A stretch of 35,552 nt of DNA from Shewanella surugensis. Its GTDB lineage: Bacteria > Pseudomonadota > Gammaproteobacteria > Enterobacterales > Shewanellaceae. The position numbers and the translations under genes were made by a program. Numbering within the stretch: position 1 is the first letter of the stretch; each line of letters begins with the position of its first letter. The notes beneath the pieces were generated by a model. The model had not been told where the DNA came from and did no database searches. It saw only the letters and a list, made by a program, of their open reading frames with translations. The DNA lies in contig NZ_JAKIKS010000055.1 in NCBI RefSeq assembly GCF_023284005.1, forward strand, positions 1 through 35,552, written 5' to 3'. This document shows, piece after piece, positions 20,203 to 28,771 of this stretch.

Positions 20203-20478
20203 ATGCTGAAATTAACCAGAGAGATCACTATCTGTAATAAGCTTGGATTACATGCCAGAGCCGCAACTAAACTGGCCATTTTAGCGTCTGAATTTGATGC
20301 CAGCATCACGCTTATCCAAGATGATAAACAAGCATCTGCCTCCAGTGTTTTAGGCTTACTCATGCTAGAAAGTGGTATGGGGAAAACAGTCAATTTAGTT
20401 GCCGAAGGCAAAGATGCTAAAGAAGCCCTCGATGCAGTCAGTGAACTCATCAACGCAAAATTTGATGAAGAATGCTAA
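20203..20478 (+). CDS. ptsO: Phosphocarrier protein NPr (PtsO)
   Basis: NPr is the HPr-like carrier passing phosphate from PtsP to PtsN. It is 91 residues with phospho-His17 in NKLGLHARAATKLA and the regulatory-serine region DDKQASASSVLGLLML. It begins 3 bp after rapZ. The operon appears to end here: no gene follows on this strand for about 1 kb, and no clear hairpin terminator is visible. Confidence 0.95.
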   Translation: MLKLTREITICNKLGLHARAATKLAILASEFDASITLIQDDKQASASSVLGLLMLESGMGKTVNLVAEGKDAKEALDAVSELINAKFDEEC

Positions 20479-20632
20479 CACCAAACAGATGCTTTAGCCA
20501 TTACCTAACGATGATGTTTAATGAGTGTTTCGGTTTAACCGTAGAGACCAGTACAGTAATCATAGCCATCCTTGGCCAGTCGCTATCTCATCCAGAATCT
20601 CTTTTCTAAGACAATATCGACATTCAAAACCT

Positions 20633-21304
20633 TTATAATGGACTCATCACAATTTCGACACGTCTATTTTGCGAACGTCCAACCTTCGTACTGTTACTCG
20701 CGATAGGGTCAAGCTCCCCCATCCCTTGTGAACTTAACCGACTGGATTTTATTTGTCGTGACATTAAATAAGTCGACACTTCACTGGCTCTCACCTGAGA
20801 TAATCTTAAATTATAAGAAGCCGCACCTGAGCTATCGGTATAGCCCAACACATTTAAGCGAGTGTTATCATATTTCTGAGCGACAACCGCGACACTATTA
20901 AGCACATTTTTTGCACCTTGGCTTAAGTTAGTTTGATCCACCCCAAATGTCACTGCATTAGGCATATTCAAAATAATGTTCTCACCGTTTCGTGTCACAC
21001 TGACACCGGTTGATTTCAACTGTTGTCTTAACTCAGCTTCTTGTACATCCATGTAATAACCCACACCGCCACCTAAAGCGGCACCCGACGCGGCACCAAT
21101 TAAGGCGCCTTTTCCGCGATCACTTCTACTTGACGAAGCAACACCTATCACCGTCCCTGCAATCGCACCAATAACAGCGCCTGTCGTTGCATTCGCGGTC
21201 TCAGACTCATTAGTATAAGGGTTTACCGTTTGGCAACCAGCAACCGCTACGGCAACACTGCCCACTAACATAGGTAAAAAAATTCGCTTCATTACTTTTA
21301 TCAC
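20633..21304 (-). CDS. OmpA-family outer-membrane lipoprotein (YiaD-like)
   Basis: This lipoprotein is likely anchored in the outer membrane and binds peptidoglycan. A signal with lipobox VAGC is followed by a glycine-rich segment (GAVIGAIAGTVIG, GALIGAASGAALGGGVGYYMD, typical of glycine-zipper domains). The OmpA C-terminal domain comes next (FGVDQTNLSQGAKNVLNSVA, LNVLGYTDSSGAASYNLRLSQVRA, SQNRRVEIVM), containing the Asp and Arg that bind diaminopimelate. I keep the GTG at 21304 because GAGGAAG sits 5-7 bp before it; the ATG at 21292 (MKRIFLP) is the alternative and is further from that site. E. coli YiaD has the same architecture. It is monocistronic here. Confidence 0.88.
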   Translation of the reverse strand: MIKVMKRIFLPMLVGSVAVAVAGCQTVNPYTNESETANATTGAVIGAIAGTVIGVASSSRSDRGKGALIGAASGAALGGGVGYYMDVQEAELRQQLKSTGVSVTRNGENIILNMPNAVTFGVDQTNLSQGAKNVLNSVAVVAQKYDNTRLNVLGYTDSSGAASYNLRLSQVRASEVSTYLMSRQIKSSRLSSQGMGELDPIASNSTKVGRSQNRRVEIVMSPL

Positions 21305-21608
21305 GTTTCTTCCTCATTACGACAAAAAAAATTAAGAAAAACCACTCAAAGTGTGATCAATTCTTAATCATCTTGATGATTTTCGCACTAGTATAACCTT
21401 AAGTTATTTAAGAATGCGAATACATGAAAGTCTTAAAATCCGCACTATTAAGGTGCATTTGCACAATTTTAATACTTAAATAATGAAGCTAAAAAAGTAA
21501 AACTTAGTAAGTCACTGTAAATCAATATGAAATAAACGAGTCTTTATTGGCACGAATTATTCATATTAATTAATGTTAGACATGAAGTAGATCAAAGAGG
21601 AAATAGTG

Positions 21609-21701
21609 ATGAATCACCTAAGAAATATGATTAAACGCTGTTACGAAGATTGGTTTCTATTACATCACATAGGGGTGAGTCAATGGGATGTCGAAAAATA
21701 A
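21609..21701 (+). CDS. Possible small protein, 30 residues
   Basis: A short frame, MNHLRNMIKRCYEDWFLLHH followed by ten residues ending DVEK, is preceded by AGAGGAAATAGTG, a strong Shine-Dalgarno at good distance. It stands alone in a 518-bp gap between two minus-strand genes, with AT-rich DNA upstream that could hold a promoter. The basic start and Trp-rich end slightly recall DUF1127-type small proteins, but I do not recognise it. The rest of 21305-21822 shows nothing else coding. Confidence 0.4.
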   Translation: MNHLRNMIKRCYEDWFLLHHIGVSQWDVEK

Positions 21702-21822
21702 ATAAGCGATGCCAACATTATATGACAAAGCTCAAGCAACATAATAAATAAAAATAATAATTCATAGCAAAGCTGATCCTCTGTATCGCCCCAAACGACT
21801 GGAGTTTCTGCTTTGCGCCTTA

Positions 21823-22269
21823 CTATTTTGTAACGTTTAACTCTTTATTCTTAATATGCCGATAAGTCACCCAAGTTGATCCGCACCAATTGACGATTAA
21901 CCCCGCTAAAACGCCTACGGCTAACGAAAAGGTGGCAAACACAAGACTCGTCGACAAAAACAAGCCTAACACATAAAACGCCCCCAAATTAACCCCAGCA
22001 GCCGAGCAAGATACGAGCAATGATAAGGTAAATTGTGGGCCTTTATTCAATTGATGACGATGTCGAAACGTAAATCGCCGATTACCCAACCAAGTCAACA
22101 TCGTCGCCACCAAAAAAGCCATCACTCGCGCCTTAAAAGCAGGTATGTTCCCCCATTGATATAGCACAATAAAAAGCAACATATCAATGATGAAAACACT
22201 TCCCCCCACCAGCAAAAACCGAACGCCTTCATGATTAAGGCTCATTATTCTATCGGTTAATTTCCACAT
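21823..22269 (-). CDS. GtrA-like membrane protein (putative polyprenyl-sugar flippase)
   Basis: The 148-residue GtrA/DPMS3-like protein has four membrane helices (near 16-38, 46-64, 78-100 and 108-130). Conserved blocks are VRFLLVGGSVFIIDMLLF, the WLGNRRFTFR motif and the C-terminal VNWCGSTWVTYRH. GtrA proteins are thought to flip undecaprenyl-phosphate-linked sugars made by GtrB-type enzymes across the inner membrane. It overlaps the upstream transferase gene by 13 bp and is third in a three-gene module. Confidence 0.85.
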   Translation of the reverse strand: MWKLTDRIMSLNHEGVRFLLVGGSVFIIDMLLFIVLYQWGNIPAFKARVMAFLVATMLTWLGNRRFTFRHRHQLNKGPQFTLSLLVSCSAAGVNLGAFYVLGLFLSTSLVFATFSLAVGVLAGLIVNWCGSTWVTYRHIKNKELNVTK

Positions 22270-23642
22270 AATAATAACACTTCTTCATTGGTGTTCGCTT
22301 GCCGCTGACATTGATCAAACATGGCTTTATTGTCTAATACGCTATTTTTAACGACAATATAGTAAGGCGTCGTAGGCAATAGCGATAATGCCCGTTTTGG
22401 CTTTACCACCTGTACCTGACCTTGACTATAATACTCTGCCGAAAAAGGTGCTTTCTGCCAATAATAAGTGGGAATGTCGTGTGTTCGCTGAGATAAAATC
22501 CATTTCTCACTTTTTTCTTTTGTTGGGCCACTCTTTAAGCCTATCAAGGTTAAAATGAGAAGCAATGCCATTAATCCTGCGACGGTTTTCATTCTGGGCA
22601 CACCAACATCAGACCATGCCCTTGCAATTAATAACGCTAAAGCTGGTATGCCCGGCAGTACATAAGCCGCTAGAATATTGCCAGAAAAGGTAAATAACAA
22701 CATGGGGGACAATAACCAGCAAAGTAAAAAACACGTCAATGGATCAAACCCTGTTTTTCCTTCTTTGTATAATTTATAAAGCGCTCTAGGTAAATAAAAG
22801 CTCCAAGGTAAAGCTGCTACGGCAAAGTACAACCAAATAGTGCCACGTATTCGGTCATGCGCACTACCGTACAAATCGCCTTTCCAACCACTATCGACAA
22901 AACGATCCCAATGCTCCCCAACAATAAAATATTGTAGAAAACCCGGTGTAGCATGTTCAGCAGCAATATACCAAGGTAAACAGATGGCTAACATTAATAA
23001 CGTACCAGAAATTAACGGCGTTCGCTGCCACAACAACTTCCAAGGCTTAATAAAACCGTATTGCCAAAATAACCAAATCCCGACTCCTATGGCAAAAATA
23101 ACCAAAGAGACAGGACCCTTAGCCAGCATACCAATAGCCAAACCAACAAACCCGAGATAGCCCCAGCACGTTTTACCTTGCCAAGATAAATAAAAACCTA
23201 TCATGGCTAGCGTGATCCCTATGGTTAACCCCATATCGGTCATCACAGCGCCTGCGCTAATATAAAATACCACTGTCGAGGTGAGTATAATGACACTGCT
23301 CATGGCAGGGATCTGATAAAACTTAGCAAACCGATAAATCAAGTACAACACCACAACGCCGCCAAGAAAGTGCGGCAACCTTAAAAAGAATTCGTTATTT
23401 TCAAAAAGAAAAATAGAAGCGGCGCTCATCCAAGTCTGTAATGGCGGTTTGCCCCAAAAAGGCACCCCATAACTGAATTGTGGCGTTAGCCAATTGCCTG
23501 TTTCCACCATTAATCTGGCCATCTCACCATAGCGAGATTCAGTTGTATCCATTAGAGGATATAAACCTAATGTCACTAACCGCACCAATAATAACCCAAC
23601 TAATACAAAGGCTGATGAAACCGATATCCATGCTCTATTCAT
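22257..23642 (-). CDS. ArnT/PMT-like membrane glycosyltransferase
   Basis: The 461-residue polytopic GT-C glycosyltransferase is related to ArnT and the PMT_2 family. The N-terminus has YPLMDTTESRYGEMARLM, equivalent to the catalytic acidic loop of ArnT, and PFWGKPPLQTWMS. About ten hydrophobic segments follow and a short soluble C-terminus ends in LLCGN. Such enzymes take a sugar from an undecaprenyl carrier on the periplasmic side and add it to lipid A or another envelope acceptor. It is shorter than ArnT (about 550 residues), so aminoarabinose is not implied. The start overlaps the GT2 stop by 4 bp. Confidence 0.85.
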   Translation of the reverse strand: MNRAWISVSSAFVLVGLLLVRLVTLGLYPLMDTTESRYGEMARLMVETGNWLTPQFSYGVPFWGKPPLQTWMSAASIFLFENNEFFLRLPHFLGGVVVLYLIYRFAKFYQIPAMSSVIILTSTVVFYISAGAVMTDMGLTIGITLAMIGFYLSWQGKTCWGYLGFVGLAIGMLAKGPVSLVIFAIGVGIWLFWQYGFIKPWKLLWQRTPLISGTLLMLAICLPWYIAAEHATPGFLQYFIVGEHWDRFVDSGWKGDLYGSAHDRIRGTIWLYFAVAALPWSFYLPRALYKLYKEGKTGFDPLTCFLLCWLLSPMLLFTFSGNILAAYVLPGIPALALLIARAWSDVGVPRMKTVAGLMALLLILTLIGLKSGPTKEKSEKWILSQRTHDIPTYYWQKAPFSAEYYSQGQVQVVKPKRALSLLPTTPYYIVVKNSVLDNKAMFDQCQRQANTNEEVLLLCGN

Positions 23643-24667
23643 TTCAGTTGCTCCGAAGATTGATCATCAGATGGGAAAGGATCTTGGTTTTTTTGCACTT
23701 GATGAGACACTTCTTCGATGAGATATAAAGGTCGTTGCTTCACTTCAACAAACACTCGGCCTAAGTACTCACCGATTAACCCTAAAGCCAATAATTGAAT
23801 ACCCGCAAGCCCTAACTGAACCACCATAATCGACGGGTAACCGGCAACGGTTTCGCCAAAAAATAACGTCTTACTGATCACCCATCCCCCATAAGCGAAC
23901 GAACTCAGTGCCGTTATCACGCCACACCACGTTGCCAGTCTTAATGGCTTAAAACTAAAAGACGTAATGCCATCCATCGCCAAGCCAAACAACTTGGCAT
24001 AGTTCCATTTGGTTTTACCAACAAAACGAGGATCGCGATCAAATAGTAAGGTTTTTTGTTTAAAGCCTGGCCAACAAAATAACCCCTTCATAAATCGATT
24101 GCGTTCTGGCATCGCATTAATACTATCGACCACTTGACGACTCATTAATCTAAAATCACCGACATTATCAGGCACTGAAGAATCAGAAACCCAGTTCATT
24201 AATCGATAAAAACACTTTGCTGAAAAACGCTTAAACCAAGTTTCGCCTAGTCTTTGACGACGCTTCATATTGACCATATCATAACCTTCTCGCCATACCG
24301 ATAACATCTGAGGGATTAACTCAGGCGGATCTTGTAAATCCGCATCCAACATGATGACTGCCAAGCCTCTGGCTTGCTCAAGACCTGCTGACATCGCCGC
24401 TTCTTTACCAAAATTACGACTCAGTTTAATGCATTGGCATTCACCGTGAGTTAAAGAGATACCACAGACTTTGTCCCATGTCGTATCTGTGCTACCGTCA
24501 TCAACAAAGACGATTTCAGCCGTATCAGCTAGGCTACATAATATCGTCTCTAATCTAGCGACGAGTGATTCAATCATTTCTGCTTCGTTAAACATGGGAA
24601 TGATGATCGACAAGCAAATTTCATTTGTTTGTAACGATCTATGTGGCGAAAGATAAGGCATATTCAT
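23639..24667 (-). CDS. GT2 polyprenyl-phosphate glycosyltransferase (GtrB/ArnC-like)
   Basis: The 342-residue GT-A enzyme has two C-terminal membrane helices. It would charge undecaprenyl phosphate with a sugar from a nucleotide donor. SIIIPMFNEAEMI opens the fold. VFVDDGSTDTTWD and VIMLDADLQDPPELI carry the Asp residues binding nucleotide and metal, then MKRRQRLGETWFKRFSAKCFYRLMN as in DPM1/GtrB proteins. Hydrophobic segments lie near residues 245-270 and 280-305. The ATG at 24667 has TAGGA 4 bp upstream; ATG 24661 is also possible. It is the first gene of the module, divergent from the response regulator, so shared control is likely. Confidence 0.88.
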   Translation of the reverse strand: MNMPYLSPHRSLQTNEICLSIIIPMFNEAEMIESLVARLETILCSLADTAEIVFVDDGSTDTTWDKVCGISLTHGECQCIKLSRNFGKEAAMSAGLEQARGLAVIMLDADLQDPPELIPQMLSVWREGYDMVNMKRRQRLGETWFKRFSAKCFYRLMNWVSDSSVPDNVGDFRLMSRQVVDSINAMPERNRFMKGLFCWPGFKQKTLLFDRDPRFVGKTKWNYAKLFGLAMDGITSFSFKPLRLATWCGVITALSSFAYGGWVISKTLFFGETVAGYPSIMVVQLGLAGIQLLALGLIGEYLGRVFVEVKQRPLYLIEEVSHQVQKNQDPFPSDDQSSEQLK

Positions 24668-24778
24668 GTCCTAGCGCATCAATTATGCCATCACTATGCT
24701 ACAACTCAGGTGAATGAAATGTCATTGACATTTCTTCGACAAAATTGGGTGATAATTAGCCAAAGACGAGCTTACACA

Positions 24779-25471
24779 ATGACTGAAAGCAACACACTTA
24801 AGCTATTAATAATAGAAGATAACAAGGATGTTTCTGGTATTTTATGTGATTTTTTCGAAGCACAGGATACTGAATTGGATTTTGCCGATAATGGAGAATT
24901 AGGTCTATCACTAGCCCTGCGTTATGATTTTGATGCCATTATTCTTGATGTTATGCTACCAAAGTTGGATGGGTTTAGCCTATGTAAACAATTGCGTGCA
25001 TCAGGTTGCTCCACCCCAGTACTCATGTTAACGGCTCTCGATAATAAAACCGACCAACTGCAAGGGTTTGACTGTGGCGTGGATGATTACTTAGGTAAAC
25101 CCTTCGATTTAGATGTCATCAATGCCCGTATTAGAGCCCTGATTAAAAGACATAGAGGCTTCGTTGCACAAGAAAACCTAACTTTTGGCGACATCGATAT
25201 TGATATCGCCAAACACCAAGTACGCCGAAAAGGCATGCTCATCGTCCTAACACCTACCACGTATCAAATTCTCCTCTTACTGGTCAAGCAAGCCCCAAAG
25301 ATAGTGAAACGAGAACACATTATTGAAACCATTTGGGGCGTCTCTCCTCCAACGAATGATGTGCTAAGGAGCCACATGTACCAACTAAGAAATCAACTTG
25401 ATAAACCCTTTGAAGAACCGATGCTAGCCACAGTTCCCAAAATAGGCTTTCGATTACAGTTAAACGAATAA
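24779..25471 (+). CDS. OmpR/PhoB-family response regulator
   Basis: The 230-residue DNA-binding regulator has a receiver domain with acidic pair Glu13-Asp14 (LLIIEDNKD), phospho-acceptor Asp57 (IILDVMLPKLDG), Thr85 and Lys107 (GKPFD). A winged-helix effector (LTPTTYQILLLLVKQAPKIVKREHII, then LRSHMYQLRNQLD) follows. The ATG at 24779 puts the receiver at residue 8, as normal; in-frame codons back to 24641 lie in the divergent GT2 start region and look non-coding. It is paired with the sensor kinase 78 bp downstream. Targets probably include the divergent glycosyltransferase operon and pagL, by position only. Confidence 0.92.
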   Translation: MTESNTLKLLIIEDNKDVSGILCDFFEAQDTELDFADNGELGLSLALRYDFDAIILDVMLPKLDGFSLCKQLRASGCSTPVLMLTALDNKTDQLQGFDCGVDDYLGKPFDLDVINARIRALIKRHRGFVAQENLTFGDIDIDIAKHQVRRKGMLIVLTPTTYQILLLLVKQAPKIVKREHIIETIWGVSPPTNDVLRSHMYQLRNQLDKPFEEPMLATVPKIGFRLQLNE

Positions 25472-25549
25472 ATATCCTCACCCCCCTAAATTGGCTGAAG
25501 TTTAGGAGTAAAGATACAAACAAAAAATGAATATAGAGGTATTGTTTTA

Positions 25550-26863
25550 ATGAAAAAGAGAATTTCAGCTGCAAGCCTCCCTCAGCGCTTGTTAATCTAT
25601 TTTAGCTGTATTGCCATCATAATGGGCCTGAGCTTACACGTTATGACCCTCAGTCTGATGCAATGGATAGAAGATGAAGTCAATCAACATGAACTAGAGG
25701 TGAGTGCCCCCTATGCAATACAATCGTTTCAACAAGGGGCTAAACAACCGTTAGCCATTGGCCTCAATGCAACCGCTTATGTTTCAGTTGATGCTATTCC
25801 TAAAAAGTATGGCCCTTTAAACCAATACCCTCTCGGCTTTTCAAGTGAGATCAATTTAACCCACACCGATCAACAATCACCAGACGATCCGCTGTCGTTT
25901 TTTTTCTATCGCAGTGAGTTTGAACTCAACGGTAAGATAACCCCCTTATATTTAACCATGCCTACTGAAAATGTCGAACTCAGTGATCATGAATGGCTCA
26001 TTATCAATTTATTGGTATTACTACTGATCGTTTTACTCTTCATCTTTTTTGGCATCGCCATTAATCGCATATCTAAACGGCTCATCTCCCCTGTATCTCA
26101 ATTGAACAAACAATTGAAACAATTAAAACCTTCTGAAGATTCAACGGCTTTTAGTGTCTCTTCCGAATCTGCTTCAGAGTTTAGTGAGCTCACAGATAGC
26201 CTCAATTATTATCGGCAGCAAAATGAACGCATGATAAAACAAGAGCAAGCTTTTGCTCGCTATGCCAGTCATGAACTCAGAACACCTCTCACAGTGATTA
26301 CGGGGGCTGCTAAATTACAAGAACAAGACGCCCGTCCTGAATTTCAAGCAAGGCAACGAGAGCGTATTACTCGCGCAGCACTTGAAATGCAGCATACTGT
26401 TGATGCGCTACTCAATCTCGTCAAACATGAGAGAAATCATGATCAAGCCGTTAGGAAGATTAGCTTAAATGAAATTGAGCAAATTCTTGAACCCTTACAT
26501 ATGATCGCCAATCGAAAACAAATTCGTATTCGCGTCACACACGCCGAATTTCCCACCATTCAACCCAGTACCGCCGTACTCAGAATGCTATTATCCAACC
26601 TCATCACCAACGCCATTAATGCATCACAGTCATCAGAAATCAGCATTGAGATCACAGCAGGCCACATCAAAGTCATCGATAAAGGCTCAGGTCTACTCCC
26701 TAAAGGCCAAAACCATCAAGGTCATGAATTAGGTTTATTAATCGTAAAGAGTTTATGCCAACGTTACCAATGGCAATTTGACCTCAAAAATACACAACCT
26801 CAAGGCTGCACTGCCACGCTGACTTTTCCTAGAAGTCACACAAATAACCAGCCAAAAAGTTAA
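25550..26863 (+). CDS. Membrane sensor histidine kinase
   Basis: This is the partner kinase of the preceding regulator, 437 residues. Helix 1 is residues 13-37 and helix 2 about 149-171 (INLLVLLLIVLLFIFFGIA). They enclose a periplasmic sensor of about 110 residues with no family I recognise. A HAMP-like linker follows, then HisKA with His241 in YASHELRTPLTVITG and an HATPase domain (N box NLITNAINASQ, G1 IDKGSGLLP, G2 GHELGLLIVKSL). Layout resembles PmrB-type and QseC-type sensors. The short periplasmic loop could detect cations or peptides, an inference from the neighbouring lipid A genes. Confidence 0.9.
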   Translation: MKKRISAASLPQRLLIYFSCIAIIMGLSLHVMTLSLMQWIEDEVNQHELEVSAPYAIQSFQQGAKQPLAIGLNATAYVSVDAIPKKYGPLNQYPLGFSSEINLTHTDQQSPDDPLSFFFYRSEFELNGKITPLYLTMPTENVELSDHEWLIINLLVLLLIVLLFIFFGIAINRISKRLISPVSQLNKQLKQLKPSEDSTAFSVSSESASEFSELTDSLNYYRQQNERMIKQEQAFARYASHELRTPLTVITGAAKLQEQDARPEFQARQRERITRAALEMQHTVDALLNLVKHERNHDQAVRKISLNEIEQILEPLHMIANRKQIRIRVTHAEFPTIQPSTAVLRMLLSNLITNAINASQSSEISIEITAGHIKVIDKGSGLLPKGQNHQGHELGLLIVKSLCQRYQWQFDLKNTQPQGCTATLTFPRSHTNNQPKS

Positions 26864-26914
26864 CGGCTAGCTAAAATAAAGATCCAAGCATGACTCTTTT
26901 GCTAGGAGGTCCAC

Positions 26915-27472
26915 ATTAAGCAAATAGGGCAAGGTTTACTCATAACAGGGTTGTTATTGCTTTATCACACCGCGCTTCAAGCAAAAGAAGTGCCTTGGAT
27001 TGACCATATTGCACTGGGTGTTGGTCATGCAAATGGCGGCGCCGACACATACCGGTTAGGCATTCAACATGCTTTTGCCTCCCTCTTATGGCAAGGCAAT
27101 ACGATGCATCTCAGTGGCTATTACGAGCTCTCGGTCGGTTACTGGAATAATCATGATCAAAACATCACCAATTTTGCCTTCTCGCCTGTATTCCAGTTTT
27201 TATTTTTTGGCCATAATCCACTTTTTAAGCCATATGCTGAATTCGGGATTGGAATAGCTTACCTCTCTAAGGAATATATTTATGATGACACCATAAAGCA
27301 GCGAAATTTATCAAGTGAATGGCAATTTGAAGACCGAGCTAGCTTAGGGGTAAAGCTAGGAAAATATGATATTAATCTTCGCTACTTACATTACTCCAAT
27401 GCTGGCTTTAAAAGCCCCAATGATGGTATGGATATCATCCAATTAACTTTCACTTATCAAATCAATATCTGA
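26915..27472 (+). CDS. pagL: Lipid A 3-O-deacylase PagL, probable ATT start
   Basis: PagL is an outer-membrane beta-barrel that removes the 3-O acyl chain of lipid A. The active-site motif RYLHYSNAGFKSPNDG carries the His and Ser of the catalytic group, and the chain ends in an outer-membrane-type strand (LTFTYQINI). No ATG, GTG or stop lies in frame between the stop before 26915 and the conserved part; the first standard codon is TTG 26951, with no ribosome site and half a signal peptide. ATT at 26915 sits 5 bp after a strong AGGAGG (26904-26909). It gives MKQIGQGLLITGLLLLYHTA then LQA, a complete Sec signal. The product would be 185 residues, matching PagL precursors. It follows the kinase by 51 bp. 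Confidence 0.85.
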   Translation: MKQIGQGLLITGLLLLYHTALQAKEVPWIDHIALGVGHANGGADTYRLGIQHAFASLLWQGNTMHLSGYYELSVGYWNNHDQNITNFAFSPVFQFLFFGHNPLFKPYAEFGIGIAYLSKEYIYDDTIKQRNLSSEWQFEDRASLGVKLGKYDINLRYLHYSNAGFKSPNDGMDIIQLTFTYQINI

Positions 27473-27511
27473 CCTTAATTAAATAGAAATAATGCTAAAC
27501 AAAGAGGAACA

Positions 27512-28711
27512 ATGAAAAACAAACAACATATTATCCTGTATATTCCTATGTGCTTAATGCTTAGCTATTGGGGTTATATGAAAGTCGCCTTACCTATCAT
27601 TCCAGATCTGCTCACAAGCTTCCACACAACACAAACCCTACTCCATCAATTTATTTCACTCGCTTTTATTCTATCAGGCTTATCATCCATTTTTTGGGGC
27701 GTACTGATCGACAGGTTTGAAATAAAGTACTTCCTGATTAGTGTCACATGCATTGGCATTGTCACTCTTTCATTGATCTCAATATCAACCAATGTGTGGT
27801 TTTGGGGACTCAGTTATATTATCGGCGCGATTATCATGGGGGGACTCATTGTCTGCTCTCGAAGTTTTGTGATGATTTACCTAACAGAAGAAGCCGATAT
27901 AAAAAAAGCCCTGACGATGCCAATGATGGCTGGATTTTCAGCTGCATTTTTTACACCCTATATCAGTGGTTGGCTCGCCAGCGTTATCGGCTGGAACTAT
28001 GCTTTTTTTATTATTCCCCTTTGGTTAATTCTATTACTGAGCTTATTAACAAAACTCCCCCCCTCCCCTCAAACCGTCAACAAAAATAGCCGTTTCATCG
28101 ACAATATAAAAGCCATGCTACAACATCTTAAAAATAAGACATTTTTATTTAACATATTAGGCATAGCCTGTGTTTCATCCATTTCACAAAGCTATTATAT
28201 CGCCATTATATTCTGGCTAATGCCAAACTATAACATTCCAATACAAAATTTAGCGTTATACCTCTTTCCATTATTATTCCCCGGAATGATCATTCCTTTA
28301 TTCATCCAAAAAATTTATCGCAAGATAGGTGAAAAGCAGATGATAATCCTATATATCACATTATTGTTCACTGCCGCTTTTATTGCTTTTTATCTCAATG
28401 CCACCTTTAGTATTGCAAAGCAAGCTAATAGCTGGCTTTGGGTTATCCCCGGCGTATTGTGTTCTATTTCTCTGGTGTGTTTAGCTCCGATTTTATCATT
28501 TCGTGCCCTAAGCACAGTCAAAGAGCACTACAATTCAGCTTCAGGGCTTCTCACCATTGCCGTCTATTCAGCTGGAGGGGTCGGTATTTATATTACTTCC
28601 TTTATTACATTAAACCACTTCTATCTTGAAGGGATTTTCATCTTAATTACCACTATACTATTAATATTATGTATGAACAAAAGCCAAGGAGCGGGCACCA
28701 TTAGAACCTAA
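27512..28711 (+). CDS. MFS transporter, Bcr/CflA-like
   Basis: The 399-residue inner-membrane transporter has about twelve helices. MFS marks include the loop 2-3 motif IFWGVLIDRFEIKYFLI and the motif C-like GFSAAFFTPYISGWLASVIGW typical of drug/H+ antiporters of the DHA1 family. Substrate unknown. A ribosome site AAAGAGGAAC precedes the ATG. It lies 39 bp after pagL on the same strand, so may share its transcript, and a weak hairpin follows. Confidence 0.83.
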   Translation: MKNKQHIILYIPMCLMLSYWGYMKVALPIIPDLLTSFHTTQTLLHQFISLAFILSGLSSIFWGVLIDRFEIKYFLISVTCIGIVTLSLISISTNVWFWGLSYIIGAIIMGGLIVCSRSFVMIYLTEEADIKKALTMPMMAGFSAAFFTPYISGWLASVIGWNYAFFIIPLWLILLLSLLTKLPPSPQTVNKNSRFIDNIKAMLQHLKNKTFLFNILGIACVSSISQSYYIAIIFWLMPNYNIPIQNLALYLFPLLFPGMIIPLFIQKIYRKIGEKQMIILYITLLFTAAFIAFYLNATFSIAKQANSWLWVIPGVLCSISLVCLAPILSFRALSTVKEHYNSASGLLTIAVYSAGGVGIYITSFITLNHFYLEGIFILITTILLILCMNKSQGAGTIRT

Positions 28712-28712
28712 C

Positions 28713-28736
28713 AATCAACTTTGAAGTTGATTTAAA
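28713..28736 (+). terminator. Possible terminator after the MFS gene
   Basis: AATCAACTT and AAGTTGATT form an 8-9 bp stem with a very short loop just after the MFS stop, followed by TTAAAATTAA. The T-run is weak, so this may only attenuate transcription into the kinase gene. Confidence 0.45.
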
Positions 28737-28771
28737 ATTAACTGAGACAATAAGCTCTCAAGTGATGATGT

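Noticed and set aside
24725..24752. TTGACA followed by GATAAT upstream of the response regulator
   Set aside because: The spacing is 20 bp, too long for a normal sigma-70 promoter, so I do not list it as a feature.
28057..28063. Run of seven Cs in the MFS transporter gene
   Set aside because: It is shorter than the lptA tract and any slip would simply destroy the transporter, so a designed switch is not supported.
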